This document shows positions 18,152-27,489 of a stretch of DNA of 47,445 bases, piece after piece. Position 1 is the first letter of the stretch; the number at the start of each line of letters is the position of its first letter. Origin of the DNA: an uncultured Brachyspira sp. (GTDB lineage: Bacteria; Spirochaetota; Brachyspiria; Brachyspirales; Brachyspiraceae); the NCBI RefSeq assembly GCF_944393015.1, contig NZ_CALXYQ010000024.1, positions 1 to 47,445 of the forward strand. The letters run 5' to 3'. Under the pieces are notes generated by a model. The model ran no database searches. It was not told where the DNA came from and saw only the letters and a list, made by a program, of their open reading frames with translations. The translations under genes and the position numbers were made by a program.

Positions 18152-19495
18152 ATGAATAAAAATATAATATTTATTTTTTCGGATCAGCAGAGATGGGATA
18201 CAATGGGGATTTACGGACAAAAATTGAATACTACTCCAAATTTAGATAAATTAGGTAAAGAATCTACTATATTTAACAATGCCTTTACTTGTCAGCCTGT
18301 ATGCGGACCTGCAAGGGCTTCATTACAAACTGGTTTATATTCTAGCAAGACAGATGTTTTTGTAAATGCTATTCCTTTGAATAAAAATATAAAAACGATT
18401 GCATCATATTTTTCTGAGAATGGTTATCAAACTGCTTATGTTGGGAAATGGCATTTAGCTTCAACAGGTGTAGGAAATGATGGGTCTAGTGAAGATTATA
18501 TATACAATCCTATACCTGAAGATAAAAGGGGAGGCTATAAAGATTATTGGATTGTTTCAGATGCATTAGAATTAACCTCTCATGGATTCGGAGGATATTT
18601 ATTTGATAAAGATATGAAAAAAGTTGAATTCAATAAATATAGAGTTGATGCTGTTACAGATTATGCTCTTGATTTTTTGGATAATAGAGAAAAAGATAAG
18701 CCATTCTTTTTATTTATTTCATATTTAGAGCCTCATCATCAAAATGATAAAGGAAGATATGAGGGGCCTGAATATTCTAAAGAAAAGTTTTCAAATTTTG
18801 AACTTCCTAAAGATATTGAGGCACTTGGATGCGGAGATGCTAAAGAAAATTATGCTGATTATTTGGGAGCATGTCATTCTATAGATTATAATTTTGGAAG
18901 AATAAGAGAGAAGTTAGAAAAATTAAATATTTGGGATGATACTTATATCGTATATACAAGTGATCATGGTTCGCATTTTAGAACTAGAAATAAAAATATG
19001 CCTAAAAATGGACAAGATGATTATAAAAGAACTTCAGAAGATGCGGCAATACATGTACCTTTGATTATCAAAGGAGGAGAATTCGATACAGGAAAAAGAG
19101 AAGAGAAATTGGTAAGTTTGATAAATCTTCCTCCTACTTTATTAAAAATGGCTGATATAAAATATCAAAATATGGATGAAAGATCTATACAGGATATTAT
19201 AGAAGATAAAAATTATCAAAATGTAGTATTTTTACAGATAAGCGAAAGTTTTGTAGGAAGAGCAATAAGGACAGAAGATTATTCATATTGTATATATGAT
19301 CCTGATAAGAATCCGCTTGAAGATAAAGACAGTTTAACATATAAAAGTTATTCATTATATGATTTGAAAAAAGATCCATATCAATTAAATAATCTAGTTA
19401 ATGATGAAAGTTACAATGATGTAAAAATGAAATTGAAAAGTATTATAAAAGAAAAGATTATGAGTATAGAAAAATTGTATGTGAAAATAGATTAA
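18152..19495 (+). CDS. Sulfatase (formylglycine type)
   Basis: A 447-residue type I sulfatase that hydrolyses a sulfate ester, probably on host glycan sugars. The signature C-G-P-A-R-A-S-L-Q-T-G spans residues 51-61; Cys51 is the residue converted to formylglycine. The N-terminal metal site FSDQQRWDT and the later TSDHGSHF site are present, as is GKWHL. No signal peptide or lipobox is visible, so it appears cytoplasmic. The anaerobic maturase that would activate it is not in the window. It has its own promoter and precedes a sugar-binding lipoprotein gene by 151 nt. Confidence 0.9.
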   Translation: MNKNIIFIFSDQQRWDTMGIYGQKLNTTPNLDKLGKESTIFNNAFTCQPVCGPARASLQTGLYSSKTDVFVNAIPLNKNIKTIASYFSENGYQTAYVGKWHLASTGVGNDGSSEDYIYNPIPEDKRGGYKDYWIVSDALELTSHGFGGYLFDKDMKKVEFNKYRVDAVTDYALDFLDNREKDKPFFLFISYLEPHHQNDKGRYEGPEYSKEKFSNFELPKDIEALGCGDAKENYADYLGACHSIDYNFGRIREKLEKLNIWDDTYIVYTSDHGSHFRTRNKNMPKNGQDDYKRTSEDAAIHVPLIIKGGEFDTGKREEKLVSLINLPPTLLKMADIKYQNMDERSIQDIIEDKNYQNVVFLQISESFVGRAIRTEDYSYCIYDPDKNPLEDKDSLTYKSYSLYDLKKDPYQLNNLVNDESYNDVKMKLKSIIKEKIMSIEKLYVKID

Positions 19496-19532
19496 TTTGA
19501 TTAATATAAAATACTAAAATAGTAATAATTAA

Positions 19533-19589
19533 TTACCGTATTAATGCGGTAAAATACTTTTTTGAGTTTAGTCTTTTTATGCATATACT
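19533..19589 (+). promoter_or_regulatory. Operator-like palindrome plus promoter, copy 1
   Basis: The near-palindrome TTACCGTATTAATGCGGTAA (19533-19552, one mismatched pair) lies 9 nt upstream of TTGAGT (19562-19567); TATACT (19584-19589) follows after 16 nt. A 39-nt block containing the palindrome and -35 recurs with three mismatches before the permease genes. Confidence 0.65.
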
Positions 19590-19646
19590 ATAATAGTAGA
19601 ATCAGTAAATTTTACATAATAAAATAGTAAAAAGGAGAATACTATT

Positions 19647-20969
19647 ATGTTAAAAAATATACTCGTAATTACATTTAGTATTTTGTTTATTATTTCATGT
19701 TCCAAAAAAACATCTGATAATAATGTTAATGCTTGGACAGAAATAACACCAGATACAGAAACTACAATAGAAGTATGGGCTTGGAATGTAGCAGCTAATC
19801 ATTTGGAGGATACTGTTCCTTCTTTTAATGCTAAATATCCAAAAGTTAAAGTTAATGTTACTGAGTTTGGAGGACCTCCAGCTTTGAAACAAAAATTATT
19901 TGTTAGTCTTGGCGGTAATGGCGATTTACCAAATGTTGTTCAAATGGAAGATATAGATACTCCTCTTATTACTGAACAATATCATGAGTATTTTTTGGAT
20001 TTGAAAGATCAAATGCCTGAAAATTGGAGTAATGTTGTAGTTGCTTCAAAGATACCTACAAGTTTTGATTCTACAGGAAAACAAGTTACAATGCCTTTCG
20101 GTATAGCTCCTGCCGCTTTATTTTATAGAGCAGATTTATTTGAAAAAGCAGGTATAGATGTTAATAGTATAGTAACTTGGGACGACTTTATTGAGGCAGG
20201 AAAGAAATTGCAGGCTGCTTTGCCTAATACTAAAATGATTGGTTTTCCTTATCCTCAAGGATTTTCACATTTTATAAGAGCTACTATGCTTCAGCAAGGA
20301 AAAGATTATTTTGATAAAGATGGAAAAATAGCTATATATTCAAAAGAAGGAATAGAAGCTGCAAAATTGATGCAGAGATTTGTAAATGAAGGTATAGCTT
20401 TTGATACAACAGATTGGACAGGAACTATAAGAGCTTCAAAAACAGATGATATAGCTACAATACCTTATGGAATATGGTGGGGCGGAACTTTGAAAGATCA
20501 AGCTCCTGAAATGAAAGGTAAATGGAAAGTTACTTTCTTACCAGTATTAGTTGAAGGACAGCCAAGAACTTCTATATGGGGAGGTGCTTCAGGGGCAATA
20601 GTTAATGTTGGTGACCCTATAAAACAAACTGCTTCTGTAGAATTTGTTAAAAATGCTATGATGACAATAGAAGGACAATTAATAGCATATAAGCAATATG
20701 GATTGATTCCTACATATTTACCTACTTATGAAGATGCTAAATTTTTAGAAGCTGATCCTTATTTTGGTGCAGATTTCAATGAGTTGTTGGGTGAATTAGT
20801 AAAAGCTATGCCTTTATCAGCTAAATATACAGAATCATTCCCAGAGGCACAAACTCTTATGGAATCAGCATATCAGGCTATAGTAAATGATAAAGCAGAT
20901 GTAGAAAAAACTCTTCAAAGTACAGCTGAACAGTTACAAAATTCTACAGGCGTAGAAATGGCTAAATAA
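19647..20969 (+). CDS. Sugar ABC transporter substrate-binding lipoprotein
   Basis: A 440-residue family 1 extracellular solute-binding protein. The lipobox is LFIISC (Cys18). The mature start TTIEVWAWNVAANHLEDTVPSFNAKYPKVKVNV and the later PFGIAPAALFYRADLFEKAGI and WGGASGAIVN segments are typical of binding proteins for oligosaccharides. AAAGGAG precedes the ATG. It is closed by its own terminator, and the cognate permeases follow under a copy of the same operator/promoter block. Given the flanking sulfatases, a sulfated sugar is a plausible ligand, but that is inference. Confidence 0.9.
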   Translation: MLKNILVITFSILFIISCSKKTSDNNVNAWTEITPDTETTIEVWAWNVAANHLEDTVPSFNAKYPKVKVNVTEFGGPPALKQKLFVSLGGNGDLPNVVQMEDIDTPLITEQYHEYFLDLKDQMPENWSNVVVASKIPTSFDSTGKQVTMPFGIAPAALFYRADLFEKAGIDVNSIVTWDDFIEAGKKLQAALPNTKMIGFPYPQGFSHFIRATMLQQGKDYFDKDGKIAIYSKEGIEAAKLMQRFVNEGIAFDTTDWTGTIRASKTDDIATIPYGIWWGGTLKDQAPEMKGKWKVTFLPVLVEGQPRTSIWGGASGAIVNVGDPIKQTASVEFVKNAMMTIEGQLIAYKQYGLIPTYLPTYEDAKFLEADPYFGADFNELLGELVKAMPLSAKYTESFPEAQTLMESAYQAIVNDKADVEKTLQSTAEQLQNSTGVEMAK

Positions 20970-21001
20970 TACAAATATAAATTTATTATAATAGGTTTTA
21001 T

Positions 21002-21047
21002 AACAGTTGGTTTGCTTTATTAATATGTGAACTAACTGTTTATTTTT
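21002..21047 (+). terminator. Terminator after the sugar-binding protein gene
   Basis: AACAGTTGGTT pairs with AACTAACTGTT (11 bp, one G-U pair, 17-nt loop), followed by TATTTTTTTATT. It separates the binding-protein gene from the permease transcription unit. Confidence 0.75.
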
Positions 21048-21094
21048 TTATTAAAAATATTTCATTATAATAAATAACTAAATATAAAATTTAA

Positions 21095-21152
21095 TTTCCG
21101 TATTAATGCGGTAAAATTATTTTTTGAGTTTTATAATCTTTTTTACTATATT
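21095..21152 (+). promoter_or_regulatory. Operator-like palindrome plus promoter, copy 2
   Basis: TTTCCGTATTAATGCGGTAA (21095-21114), then 9 nt, TTGAGT (21124-21129), 17 nt, TATATT (21147-21152). The palindrome-to-minus-35 spacing matches copy 1 exactly. Confidence 0.65.
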
Positions 21153-21158
21153 GTATAT

Positions 21159-21363
21159 ATGATAAAACATATTAATTATGTTATTCATTTTTAAAGCTGT
21201 AAATGAATAGTTTATGACTTTAACTGATATATATTTTTTATTATATAAATAAAAAAGTTTATCATTAGAAACTAGAAAAAATTATTTTATTTGAAAGCAA
21301 ATTTGATTTTTAAATGGCGAATGCTACTTTAAAATTAAATATTAAATTCTGATTGGAGGAATA
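21159..21363 (+). other. Leader of the permease genes
   Basis: About 200 nt between the predicted promoter and the first permease. It holds a 9-bp hairpin TATTCATTT/AAATGAATA (21182-21190 with 21201-21209), not followed by a T run, and a strong GGAGG ribosome-binding site just before ATG 21364. No reading frame or known riboswitch was recognised. Confidence 0.45.
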
Positions 21364-22218
21364 ATGAAGAAATATTCTAGGAGATTCGGATTCTATTTAT
21401 CAATTCCTGTCATTATTACTTTAGTATTGTTCAACTTTTGGCCTTTTGTTGAAACGATTGTATTGAGTTTTATGACGCAAAGAAGAGGGGAGTTTGTATT
21501 TAATGGAATAAAAAATTACCAAAGGCTTTTCGGTGATACAATATTTAGAACAGCAATAATTAACTCTCTTATATTTTATATAATAAGACTTCCTATAATG
21601 CTTATTACTTCTACATTATTAGGAAGTATTATTCATAGAGGTGTAAAGAAATTAAAATCTTTCTTTGAAGCTTCATATTTTATACCTGTTTTAGTTGATG
21701 CTGTAGCTTATAGTATGATATTTTTATTGATATTTCAAGACAGAGGAATAATCAATTTTATATTATCTAAATTCGGAATAGACGCTATACCTTGGCTTAA
21801 GCAATCTATACCAGCAAAACTTCTTATAGTGATTGTTGTTACTTGGCGTTGGACTGGTTATAATATGATTCTTTTCCTTGCAGCCATGCAGAATATACCA
21901 GAAGATTATTATGAAGCTGCAACTATAGACGGAGCTAATTCTTGGCAGAAATTTTTATATGTAACTTTGCCTTCTTTAAAACCAATAATTTTATTTACTT
22001 CTATAATGTCTACTATAGGAACATTGAATTTATTTACAGAACCATTCCTGCTTACAAATGGAGGTCCTAATAATGGCACTATGACTCTGGGGCTTTATAT
22101 ATATAATCAGGCATTCGTATCTTTGAATATGACTTATGCAGCAACAATATCTGTAATAATATTGTTAATAGTAGGTGCTTTGACTTTCTTACAATTGAAA
22201 TTAGGAGATAAAAAATAA
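21364..22218 (+). CDS. Sugar ABC transporter permease (MalF/UgpA type)
   Basis: A 284-residue inner-membrane permease with six predicted membrane segments, the first at about residues 12-33. The cytoplasmic EAA loop that contacts the ATPase is EAATIDGANSWQKFLYVTLPSLKP. GGAGGAATA gives a strong ribosome-binding site. Its TAA overlaps the ATG of the second permease by one base, so the two are coupled and form a heterodimeric channel. No dedicated ATPase is encoded here; as is common for this transporter class, a shared MsmK/UgpC-type ATPase elsewhere would energise it. Confidence 0.92.
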   Translation: MKKYSRRFGFYLSIPVIITLVLFNFWPFVETIVLSFMTQRRGEFVFNGIKNYQRLFGDTIFRTAIINSLIFYIIRLPIMLITSTLLGSIIHRGVKKLKSFFEASYFIPVLVDAVAYSMIFLLIFQDRGIINFILSKFGIDAIPWLKQSIPAKLLIVIVVTWRWTGYNMILFLAAMQNIPEDYYEAATIDGANSWQKFLYVTLPSLKPIILFTSIMSTIGTLNLFTEPFLLTNGGPNNGTMTLGLYIYNQAFVSLNMTYAATISVIILLIVGALTFLQLKLGDKK

Positions 22219-23045
22219 TGGATAAAAAGAATAAAATAATCACTGTAATACTATATGTATTTTTATCTATAGGAGCTTTTTTCAGCATATATCCTATTTA
22301 TTTTATGTTTGTAGCTGCAACAAAAAGTTCAGGAGAAATATTTATGAATACGCCTCCTGTATTTTTTGGTAATTATTTCTTTGAAAATTTGAATTCACTT
22401 AGCAATAGAATTCCTATATGGACAGCACTATTTAATTCATTGAAGGTATCAATAATATTTACAGTTGTTAATCTTCTTTTATGTTCGTTATCAGGTTATG
22501 CTTTTGCTAAATTTGATTTTAAAGGTAAGAATTTTTTATTTACTTGCGTACTGCTTTCTATGATGATTCCTGTTTACAGCAGATTAATACCTTTATATAG
22601 AATGATGACATTTGCTAATTTACAAAATACACATATAGCCCTTATACTTCCTGGATTAGCTGGAGCATTCGGCGTATTTTTAATGAGACAGAATTTTTTA
22701 AGTATACCTGATGCATTAATAGAAGCTGCAAGGTTAGACGGAGCAAGTGAAATATATATATTCTTTAAAATAGTTATGCCTCTAATGATACCTTCTCTTG
22801 CTGCTTTAGGAATATATATTTTTATGGGACAATGGAGCGATTTTACTTGGCCTCTTATAATATTAAATACTGAAGATATGTATACATTACCTGTTGCACT
22901 TTCTGTATTGAAAGGTGATACTCGTATAGATTACGGACAAATTATGGTTGGGGCAATTTTTGCAGTACTTCCTGTTTTGGTAGCATTCTTATTCTCAAGC
23001 AAATACTTTATATCAGGGCTTATGGGCGGAGCTGTGAAAGAGTAA
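22218..23045 (+). CDS. Sugar ABC transporter permease (MalG/UgpE type)
   Basis: A 275-residue inner-membrane permease, partner of the preceding gene. The first membrane segment is at about 8-28, the extracellular P-loop region includes NSLKVSIIFTVVNLLLCSLSGYAFAKF, and the EAA loop reads EAARLDGASEIYIFFKIVMPLMIPSLAA. The C-terminus ends in GLMGGAVKE, the usual GAVKG-like ending of MalG-type permeases. Confidence 0.93.
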   Translation: MDKKNKIITVILYVFLSIGAFFSIYPIYFMFVAATKSSGEIFMNTPPVFFGNYFFENLNSLSNRIPIWTALFNSLKVSIIFTVVNLLLCSLSGYAFAKFDFKGKNFLFTCVLLSMMIPVYSRLIPLYRMMTFANLQNTHIALILPGLAGAFGVFLMRQNFLSIPDALIEAARLDGASEIYIFFKIVMPLMIPSLAALGIYIFMGQWSDFTWPLIILNTEDMYTLPVALSVLKGDTRIDYGQIMVGAIFAVLPVLVAFLFSSKYFISGLMGGAVKE

Positions 23046-23083
23046 TATAAATTAATAAAAATATTCTTTTATAATATAATTAG

Positions 23084-23130
23084 TTGCCTATATTTCTAGA
23101 TTTGTTTCTATAAGTATAGGCAATTATAAT
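23084..23130 (+). terminator. Candidate terminator after the permease pair
   Basis: TTGCCTATA (23084-23092) pairs perfectly with TATAGGCAA (23115-23123); the loop is 22 nt and the following tail is only partly T-rich. Confidence 0.5.
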
Positions 23131-23198
23131 AATATTATCAATTTTTATTAAAATTTATTCAATAAAAATAATAAAATAAAAAATATTTGATAAAAAAA

Positions 23199-23227
23199 TT
23201 GACAATGAATTATTTATTTACTATACT
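23199..23227 (+). promoter_or_regulatory. Promoter of the sulfatase-ABC operon
   Basis: Consensus TTGACA (23199-23204), 17-nt spacer, TATACT (23222-23227). It differs from the two operator/promoter blocks of the sugar transporter. Confidence 0.78.
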
Positions 23228-23278
23228 ATAATTATAATATGTTACAGTACACGCAAAAATATAAAAGAGTTTAAAATT

Positions 23279-24703
23279 ATGAATAATAAAAAACCAAATA
23301 TTATATTAATAACAGCAGATCAGATGAGAGCTGATTCTGTAGAGTATATGAATGAGGAAGTAAAAACTCCGGTATTAAATGAACTGGCAGAAAATGGAAC
23401 AGTATTTACAAATTCTTTCTGTACAAGTCCGGTATGTACTCCTTCAAGAGCATCTATTTTTACAGGCAGATATCCTATGAATATAGGAGCTTGGAATATA
23501 GGTACTGAATTAAATGAAGATGAAATAACTTTAGCTGATTATTTGAAAAAAGAAAATTATTTCAATGTTGCTTCAGGTAAAATGCATTTCAGGCCTCAGC
23601 TTAAAAATCTAAATTGGGAATTTGAAGATGTACCAAAGAGAGATAGAGTAAGAGAGAGAGATAAAACTTATTACGGATTCGATATAACACATATTACAGA
23701 AGATGATAAACAGGGTGAGTATTTAGATTTTGCTAATAGTCATGGAGGCAATTTAGAAATAGGTAAGGGATATGATGGAATAAATCCTATAAAGGAAGAA
23801 TTACATCAAACTTATTGGACAGCACAAAAAGCTATAGATGAGATAGATAATTATAATTTTGATAATCCTTTATTTATGTGGGTAAGTTTTGTAGATCCTC
23901 ATCATCCATTTGATCCTATAAAAAAATACTATGATATTTATAAAGATATTAATCCTAAAGAACTTAATAGTAAATTGAAGTTGGATAAGAAAAGACCTGA
24001 ACATTTAACTAAACAAGGTGAAAGAGGATATTGGCCTGGCGGCGGAGAAGAACATAATTATAGTGAAAAAGAAATAAAAGAAATAAAAAGACTCTATTAT
24101 GGAATGATAAGTTTTATAGATTCACAAATCGGCAGAATAATTGATAAACTAAAAGAGAAGAATGAATTTGATAATACAATAATAGTATTTACAAGCGATC
24201 ATGGTGAATATTTAGGTGATTACGGACTTCTAAAAAAAGGTCCTTTTATGTATGATTGTTTGATAAAAGTTCCATTATTATTTTATGGTAAAGGCATAGT
24301 AAAGAATAGAAGTGATGAAATTATAGAAAATGTAGACATAGTTCCAACGCTTTTAGATATGCTAGGAAAAGAAATACCTTATGGAATACAGGGACATAGT
24401 TTAAAAAATATTTTAACAGGTGAAGACAAAAATAAAAAATATAAAAAAGGTGCAGTAATCACTTATGATGCTCATGACAGAGGCATATTTATAAAAACAT
24501 ATAGAACTAAACAATATAAACTTTCAATATTTTTAGATGAAGAATATGGAGAGTTTTATGATTTAGAAAAAGATCCTAATGAGGAAAATAATTTGTTTTT
24601 TAATAAAGAGTATGATGAAATAAAAAATAAATTATTATTAGAGATGTGTCATAAAATGATAGAATGCAGTGATCCTCTAAACAAAAGATATGCTAGCTGG
24701 TAA
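23279..24703 (+). CDS. Sulfatase (formylglycine type), first gene of the ABC operon
   Basis: A 474-residue type I sulfatase. The signature C-T-P-S-R-A-S-I-F-T-G starts at Cys53, the residue modified to formylglycine. ITADQMRADS supplies N-terminal metal ligands; TSDHGEYLGDYGLLKKG is the second metal and substrate site. WVSFVDPHHPFDP is also typical. There is no signal peptide, so the enzyme looks cytoplasmic. It lies 41 nt upstream of a binding-protein gene with no terminator between, which points to cotranscription with the whole ABC transporter. It may desulfate what the transporter imports. Confidence 0.92.
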   Translation: MNNKKPNIILITADQMRADSVEYMNEEVKTPVLNELAENGTVFTNSFCTSPVCTPSRASIFTGRYPMNIGAWNIGTELNEDEITLADYLKKENYFNVASGKMHFRPQLKNLNWEFEDVPKRDRVRERDKTYYGFDITHITEDDKQGEYLDFANSHGGNLEIGKGYDGINPIKEELHQTYWTAQKAIDEIDNYNFDNPLFMWVSFVDPHHPFDPIKKYYDIYKDINPKELNSKLKLDKKRPEHLTKQGERGYWPGGGEEHNYSEKEIKEIKRLYYGMISFIDSQIGRIIDKLKEKNEFDNTIIVFTSDHGEYLGDYGLLKKGPFMYDCLIKVPLLFYGKGIVKNRSDEIIENVDIVPTLLDMLGKEIPYGIQGHSLKNILTGEDKNKKYKKGAVITYDAHDRGIFIKTYRTKQYKLSIFLDEEYGEFYDLEKDPNEENNLFFNKEYDEIKNKLLLEMCHKMIECSDPLNKRYASW

Positions 24704-24744
24704 TTATTTTTATAATAAATTAATAATTTTAAGGAGATATCAAA

Positions 24745-25785
24745 ATGAAAAAAACAGTGAAAATTATTACTTCATTAGTTTTAATTACATGTTTGTTTTT
24801 ATTAGCTTCATGTGCTAATAAAGGTGCATCATCTTCTGGAGATGCAAAAACATTAAAAGTGGCTGTAATGCCTTTTTTAAACTCTGTACCTATTGAGTAC
24901 ATGATTAATAACAAATTAGATGAAAAATATGGTTTTAAAATTGAAACTGTATATTTTCCATCAGGCGGTCCTATGAATGAAGCATTAGGTGCTGGTTTAT
25001 GGGAAGTTGGTACATTAAGTGCTGCTTCTGTATATTCTTTAGCTAATTATAATGCTCATGTTGTAGCTGATATAGGACACTCTGAAGGCGGTATAGAAGT
25101 ATTAGTTAATCCTGATTCTGATATATTAAAAGTTAAAGGTGTTAATAAAGATTTCCCAGAAGTTTATGGAGATGCTGCTACTTTAAAAGGTAAAACTATA
25201 GCTGTACCTACTGGAACAATATCACATTTGAATGTTATACATTGGCTTAGAGCTATAAATGTTGATCCTAATACAGTTAATATAGTTCATATGGAATTCC
25301 CTCAAGCATATCAGGCTTTAAAAGCTAAAAAAATAGATGCTGCTGCTTTGAATCCTCCAACTTCTTTCTCTGCTGAAGCTGATGGAATGAAAATAGTTTC
25401 AAGTTTAACTACATTAAATATACCTCAGTACGATTCAATAATAGTATCTGATGAAGCTTTTAAAAATAAAAAAGACACTATAGTTTTATATATTAAAGCA
25501 TTCTTAGAAGCATGCGATGCATTACAAGCTGATCCTAATATGGCTGCTCAAGAATTATTGAATTGGTATACAAAAAATGGTTCTACTTCTACTTTAGAAG
25601 CTTGTCAGTCTGAAGTTAAAACTCGTCCTTTTGTTACAACAGAAGAAATTAAAAATATAAAAACAGGTGATTCTGTAAGAATAACAGCTGACTTCTTTGC
25701 AAGTCAATCTTTAATAACAGAGGATAAATTAACTGTTGTTGATCAAAATGTAGATACTGAATTATTAGGTAAAGCATTAAATTAA
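24745..25785 (+). CDS. ABC transporter substrate-binding lipoprotein (SsuA/TauA/NMT1-like)
   Basis: A 346-residue lipoprotein with lipobox LLASC (Cys23) and a type II periplasmic-binding fold of the nitrate/sulfonate/taurine/thiamine-precursor group: KVAVMPFLNSVPIEYMINNKLDEKYGFKIE, GPMNEALGAGLWEVGTLSA, LKGKTIAVPTGTISHLNVIHWL, and FPQAYQALKAKKIDAAALNPP. AAGGAG precedes the start. It delivers an unknown small ligand, plausibly sulfur-containing given the cotranscribed sulfatase, to the two permeases that follow. Confidence 0.88.
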   Translation: MKKTVKIITSLVLITCLFLLASCANKGASSSGDAKTLKVAVMPFLNSVPIEYMINNKLDEKYGFKIETVYFPSGGPMNEALGAGLWEVGTLSAASVYSLANYNAHVVADIGHSEGGIEVLVNPDSDILKVKGVNKDFPEVYGDAATLKGKTIAVPTGTISHLNVIHWLRAINVDPNTVNIVHMEFPQAYQALKAKKIDAAALNPPTSFSAEADGMKIVSSLTTLNIPQYDSIIVSDEAFKNKKDTIVLYIKAFLEACDALQADPNMAAQELLNWYTKNGSTSTLEACQSEVKTRPFVTTEEIKNIKTGDSVRITADFFASQSLITEDKLTVVDQNVDTELLGKALN

Positions 25786-25823
25786 AAATAATCTTAAATT
25801 AATTAATAAAAGAGGACATCTAT

Positions 25824-26654
25824 ATGGAAGAGAATATAGAAAATATTTCATTAAAAGAAAAAGAAAAAATCGTCATAGCCAACAAAAAGAAAGAGAAGAG
25901 TAAATTTTTTATTATATCTGTAATATCAGTTGTAGTATTTCTTATAATATGGCAGTTAATAACAGATGTATTTAAATTGTTTCCTTCATATTCTCTTCCA
26001 AGTCCTTATACAGTTTTTAAATCTTTTATTTATAAACTTACAAATAAAGCACCTGATAATGGTACATTGTTTCAACATATATTAGCATCTTTACAGGTAG
26101 CATTGACAGGTTATTTTTTAGGTGCTGCTATAGGAATACCTCTTGGAATATGTATGGCTTGGTTCAAAAAATTCAATTTAGTTGCAACTCCATTATTTGA
26201 CCTTATAAGACCAATACCTACTATAGCATGGATACCTATGATGATATTATGGTTTGGAATAGGATTAGGAGCAAAATCAGCAATAGTATTTATGTCTGCA
26301 TTTGTACCTTGTGTAATTAATACTTATAGTGGAATAAAAGCAACCACTCAAGTGCATTTATGGGTAGCACAAACTTTTGGTGCTTCAAGAAGACAAATGC
26401 TTAAAGAAGTTGCTATACCAACAGCTTTACCTTATATATTTACAGGACTTAGAGTATCTTTAGGTTCTTCTTGGACTTCTTTATGTGCCGCTGAAATGTT
26501 AGCAGCAAGCAGAGGTTTAGGATTTATGATACAGTTAAACAGACAATTAGCAAGAGCAGATTTAATAATAGTAGGTATGCTTACAATAGGAGCTGTAGGA
26601 GCAATTTTATCTGTTGGATTAGGTTATTTAGAAAAGAAATATGTTAAAAGATAA
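25824..26654 (+). CDS. ABC transporter permease 1 (SsuC/TauC-like)
   Basis: A 276-residue permease of the BPD-type family. A basic N-terminal tail (about 1-25) precedes the first membrane segment; PIPTIAWIPMMILWFGIGLGAK and the coupling segment ASRRQMLKEVAIPTALPYIFTGLRVSLGSSW match the SsuC/TauC pattern. It is followed 13 nt later by a second, different permease, so the membrane channel is probably a heterodimer rather than the homodimer usual in Ssu/Tau systems. Confidence 0.9.
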   Translation: MEENIENISLKEKEKIVIANKKKEKSKFFIISVISVVVFLIIWQLITDVFKLFPSYSLPSPYTVFKSFIYKLTNKAPDNGTLFQHILASLQVALTGYFLGAAIGIPLGICMAWFKKFNLVATPLFDLIRPIPTIAWIPMMILWFGIGLGAKSAIVFMSAFVPCVINTYSGIKATTQVHLWVAQTFGASRRQMLKEVAIPTALPYIFTGLRVSLGSSWTSLCAAEMLAASRGLGFMIQLNRQLARADLIIVGMLTIGAVGAILSVGLGYLEKKYVKR

Positions 26655-26667
26655 TTAGGGGTAATTT

Positions 26668-27468
26668 ATGAAAAATAAAGAAAAAACAAGATTAAAATTA
26701 TCTGATTTTGAAAAACCTATTTGGGCTGTTATTTCTATAATAGGATTTTTAATTGTATGGCAATTATTAACAACTTATACTCCTATAAAAATTACCACAC
26801 CTAAACCATTAGAAGTATTCAAGTTTTTAGTATGGAGTTTAACACATGATATAGGGCAGCAAACTATATTAGGACATATATTAATAAGTATATTCAGAGT
26901 ATTAACAGGTTTTGCTATAGGTACTGTAACAGGTGTTATATTAGGAATATCTATGGGAGTTAATAAATATGCAAGAGCAATAGTAAGACCATTCTTTGAA
27001 GTATTCAGACAAATTCCTCCTATAGCTTGGATACCTATGGCTATACTTTGGTTTGGAATAGGCGAAGTACCTAAAATATTTATAATATTTATTGGTACTT
27101 TTGTTAATGTTACTTTGAATGCTTATGCAGGAAGTTCTCAGGTTAATCCTACTTTAATAGGTGCCGCTAAGATGCTTGGTTCTAATGACAGAGATATATT
27201 TTTGCATGTTATACTTCCGGCTTCAGTACCTCAAATATTCAATGGTATGCAGGTAGGTTTTTCAGTAAGCTGGATGGGTGTATTAGCAGCTGAAATGGTT
27301 AGTTCTTTTGCCGGTGTAGGTTGGGTTATAATAAGAGGTTCTGATACTGCAAATATACCTCAAGTTTTAGCTGGTATGATAGCTATAGGTATAGTTGGTT
27401 TATTATTATCTTCTTTAATGAGATATATAGAAAAGAGATTAACTATTTGGAATTCTACTGGTATATAA
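26668..27468 (+). CDS. ABC transporter permease 2 (SsuC/TauC-like)
   Basis: A 266-residue permease paralogous to the preceding gene. Shared landmarks are QIPPIAWIPMAILWFGIGEVPK and GSNDRDIFLHVILPASVPQIFNGMQVGFSVSW (coupling helix region). About six membrane segments are predicted. A GGGG-containing site lies upstream. It sits between permease 1 and ATPase 1 with short gaps (13 and 21 nt). Confidence 0.9.
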   Translation: MKNKEKTRLKLSDFEKPIWAVISIIGFLIVWQLLTTYTPIKITTPKPLEVFKFLVWSLTHDIGQQTILGHILISIFRVLTGFAIGTVTGVILGISMGVNKYARAIVRPFFEVFRQIPPIAWIPMAILWFGIGEVPKIFIIFIGTFVNVTLNAYAGSSQVNPTLIGAAKMLGSNDRDIFLHVILPASVPQIFNGMQVGFSVSWMGVLAAEMVSSFAGVGWVIIRGSDTANIPQVLAGMIAIGIVGLLLSSLMRYIEKRLTIWNSTGI

Positions 27469-27489
27469 TAATTAATTTGAGGCGTCAAT

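Noticed and set aside
18152..19495. Phosphodiesterase or phosphoglycerate-mutase assignment for the sulfatase-like proteins
   Set aside because: Both carry the complete C-x-P-x-R-x4-T-G formylglycine signature, which is specific for sulfatases within the superfamily.
19533..19570. Palindromes at 19533 and 21095 as simple terminators
   Set aside because: The T run does not follow the stem directly, both copies conserve a -35 box at the same distance, and the binding-protein gene already has a separate terminator at 21002-21047.
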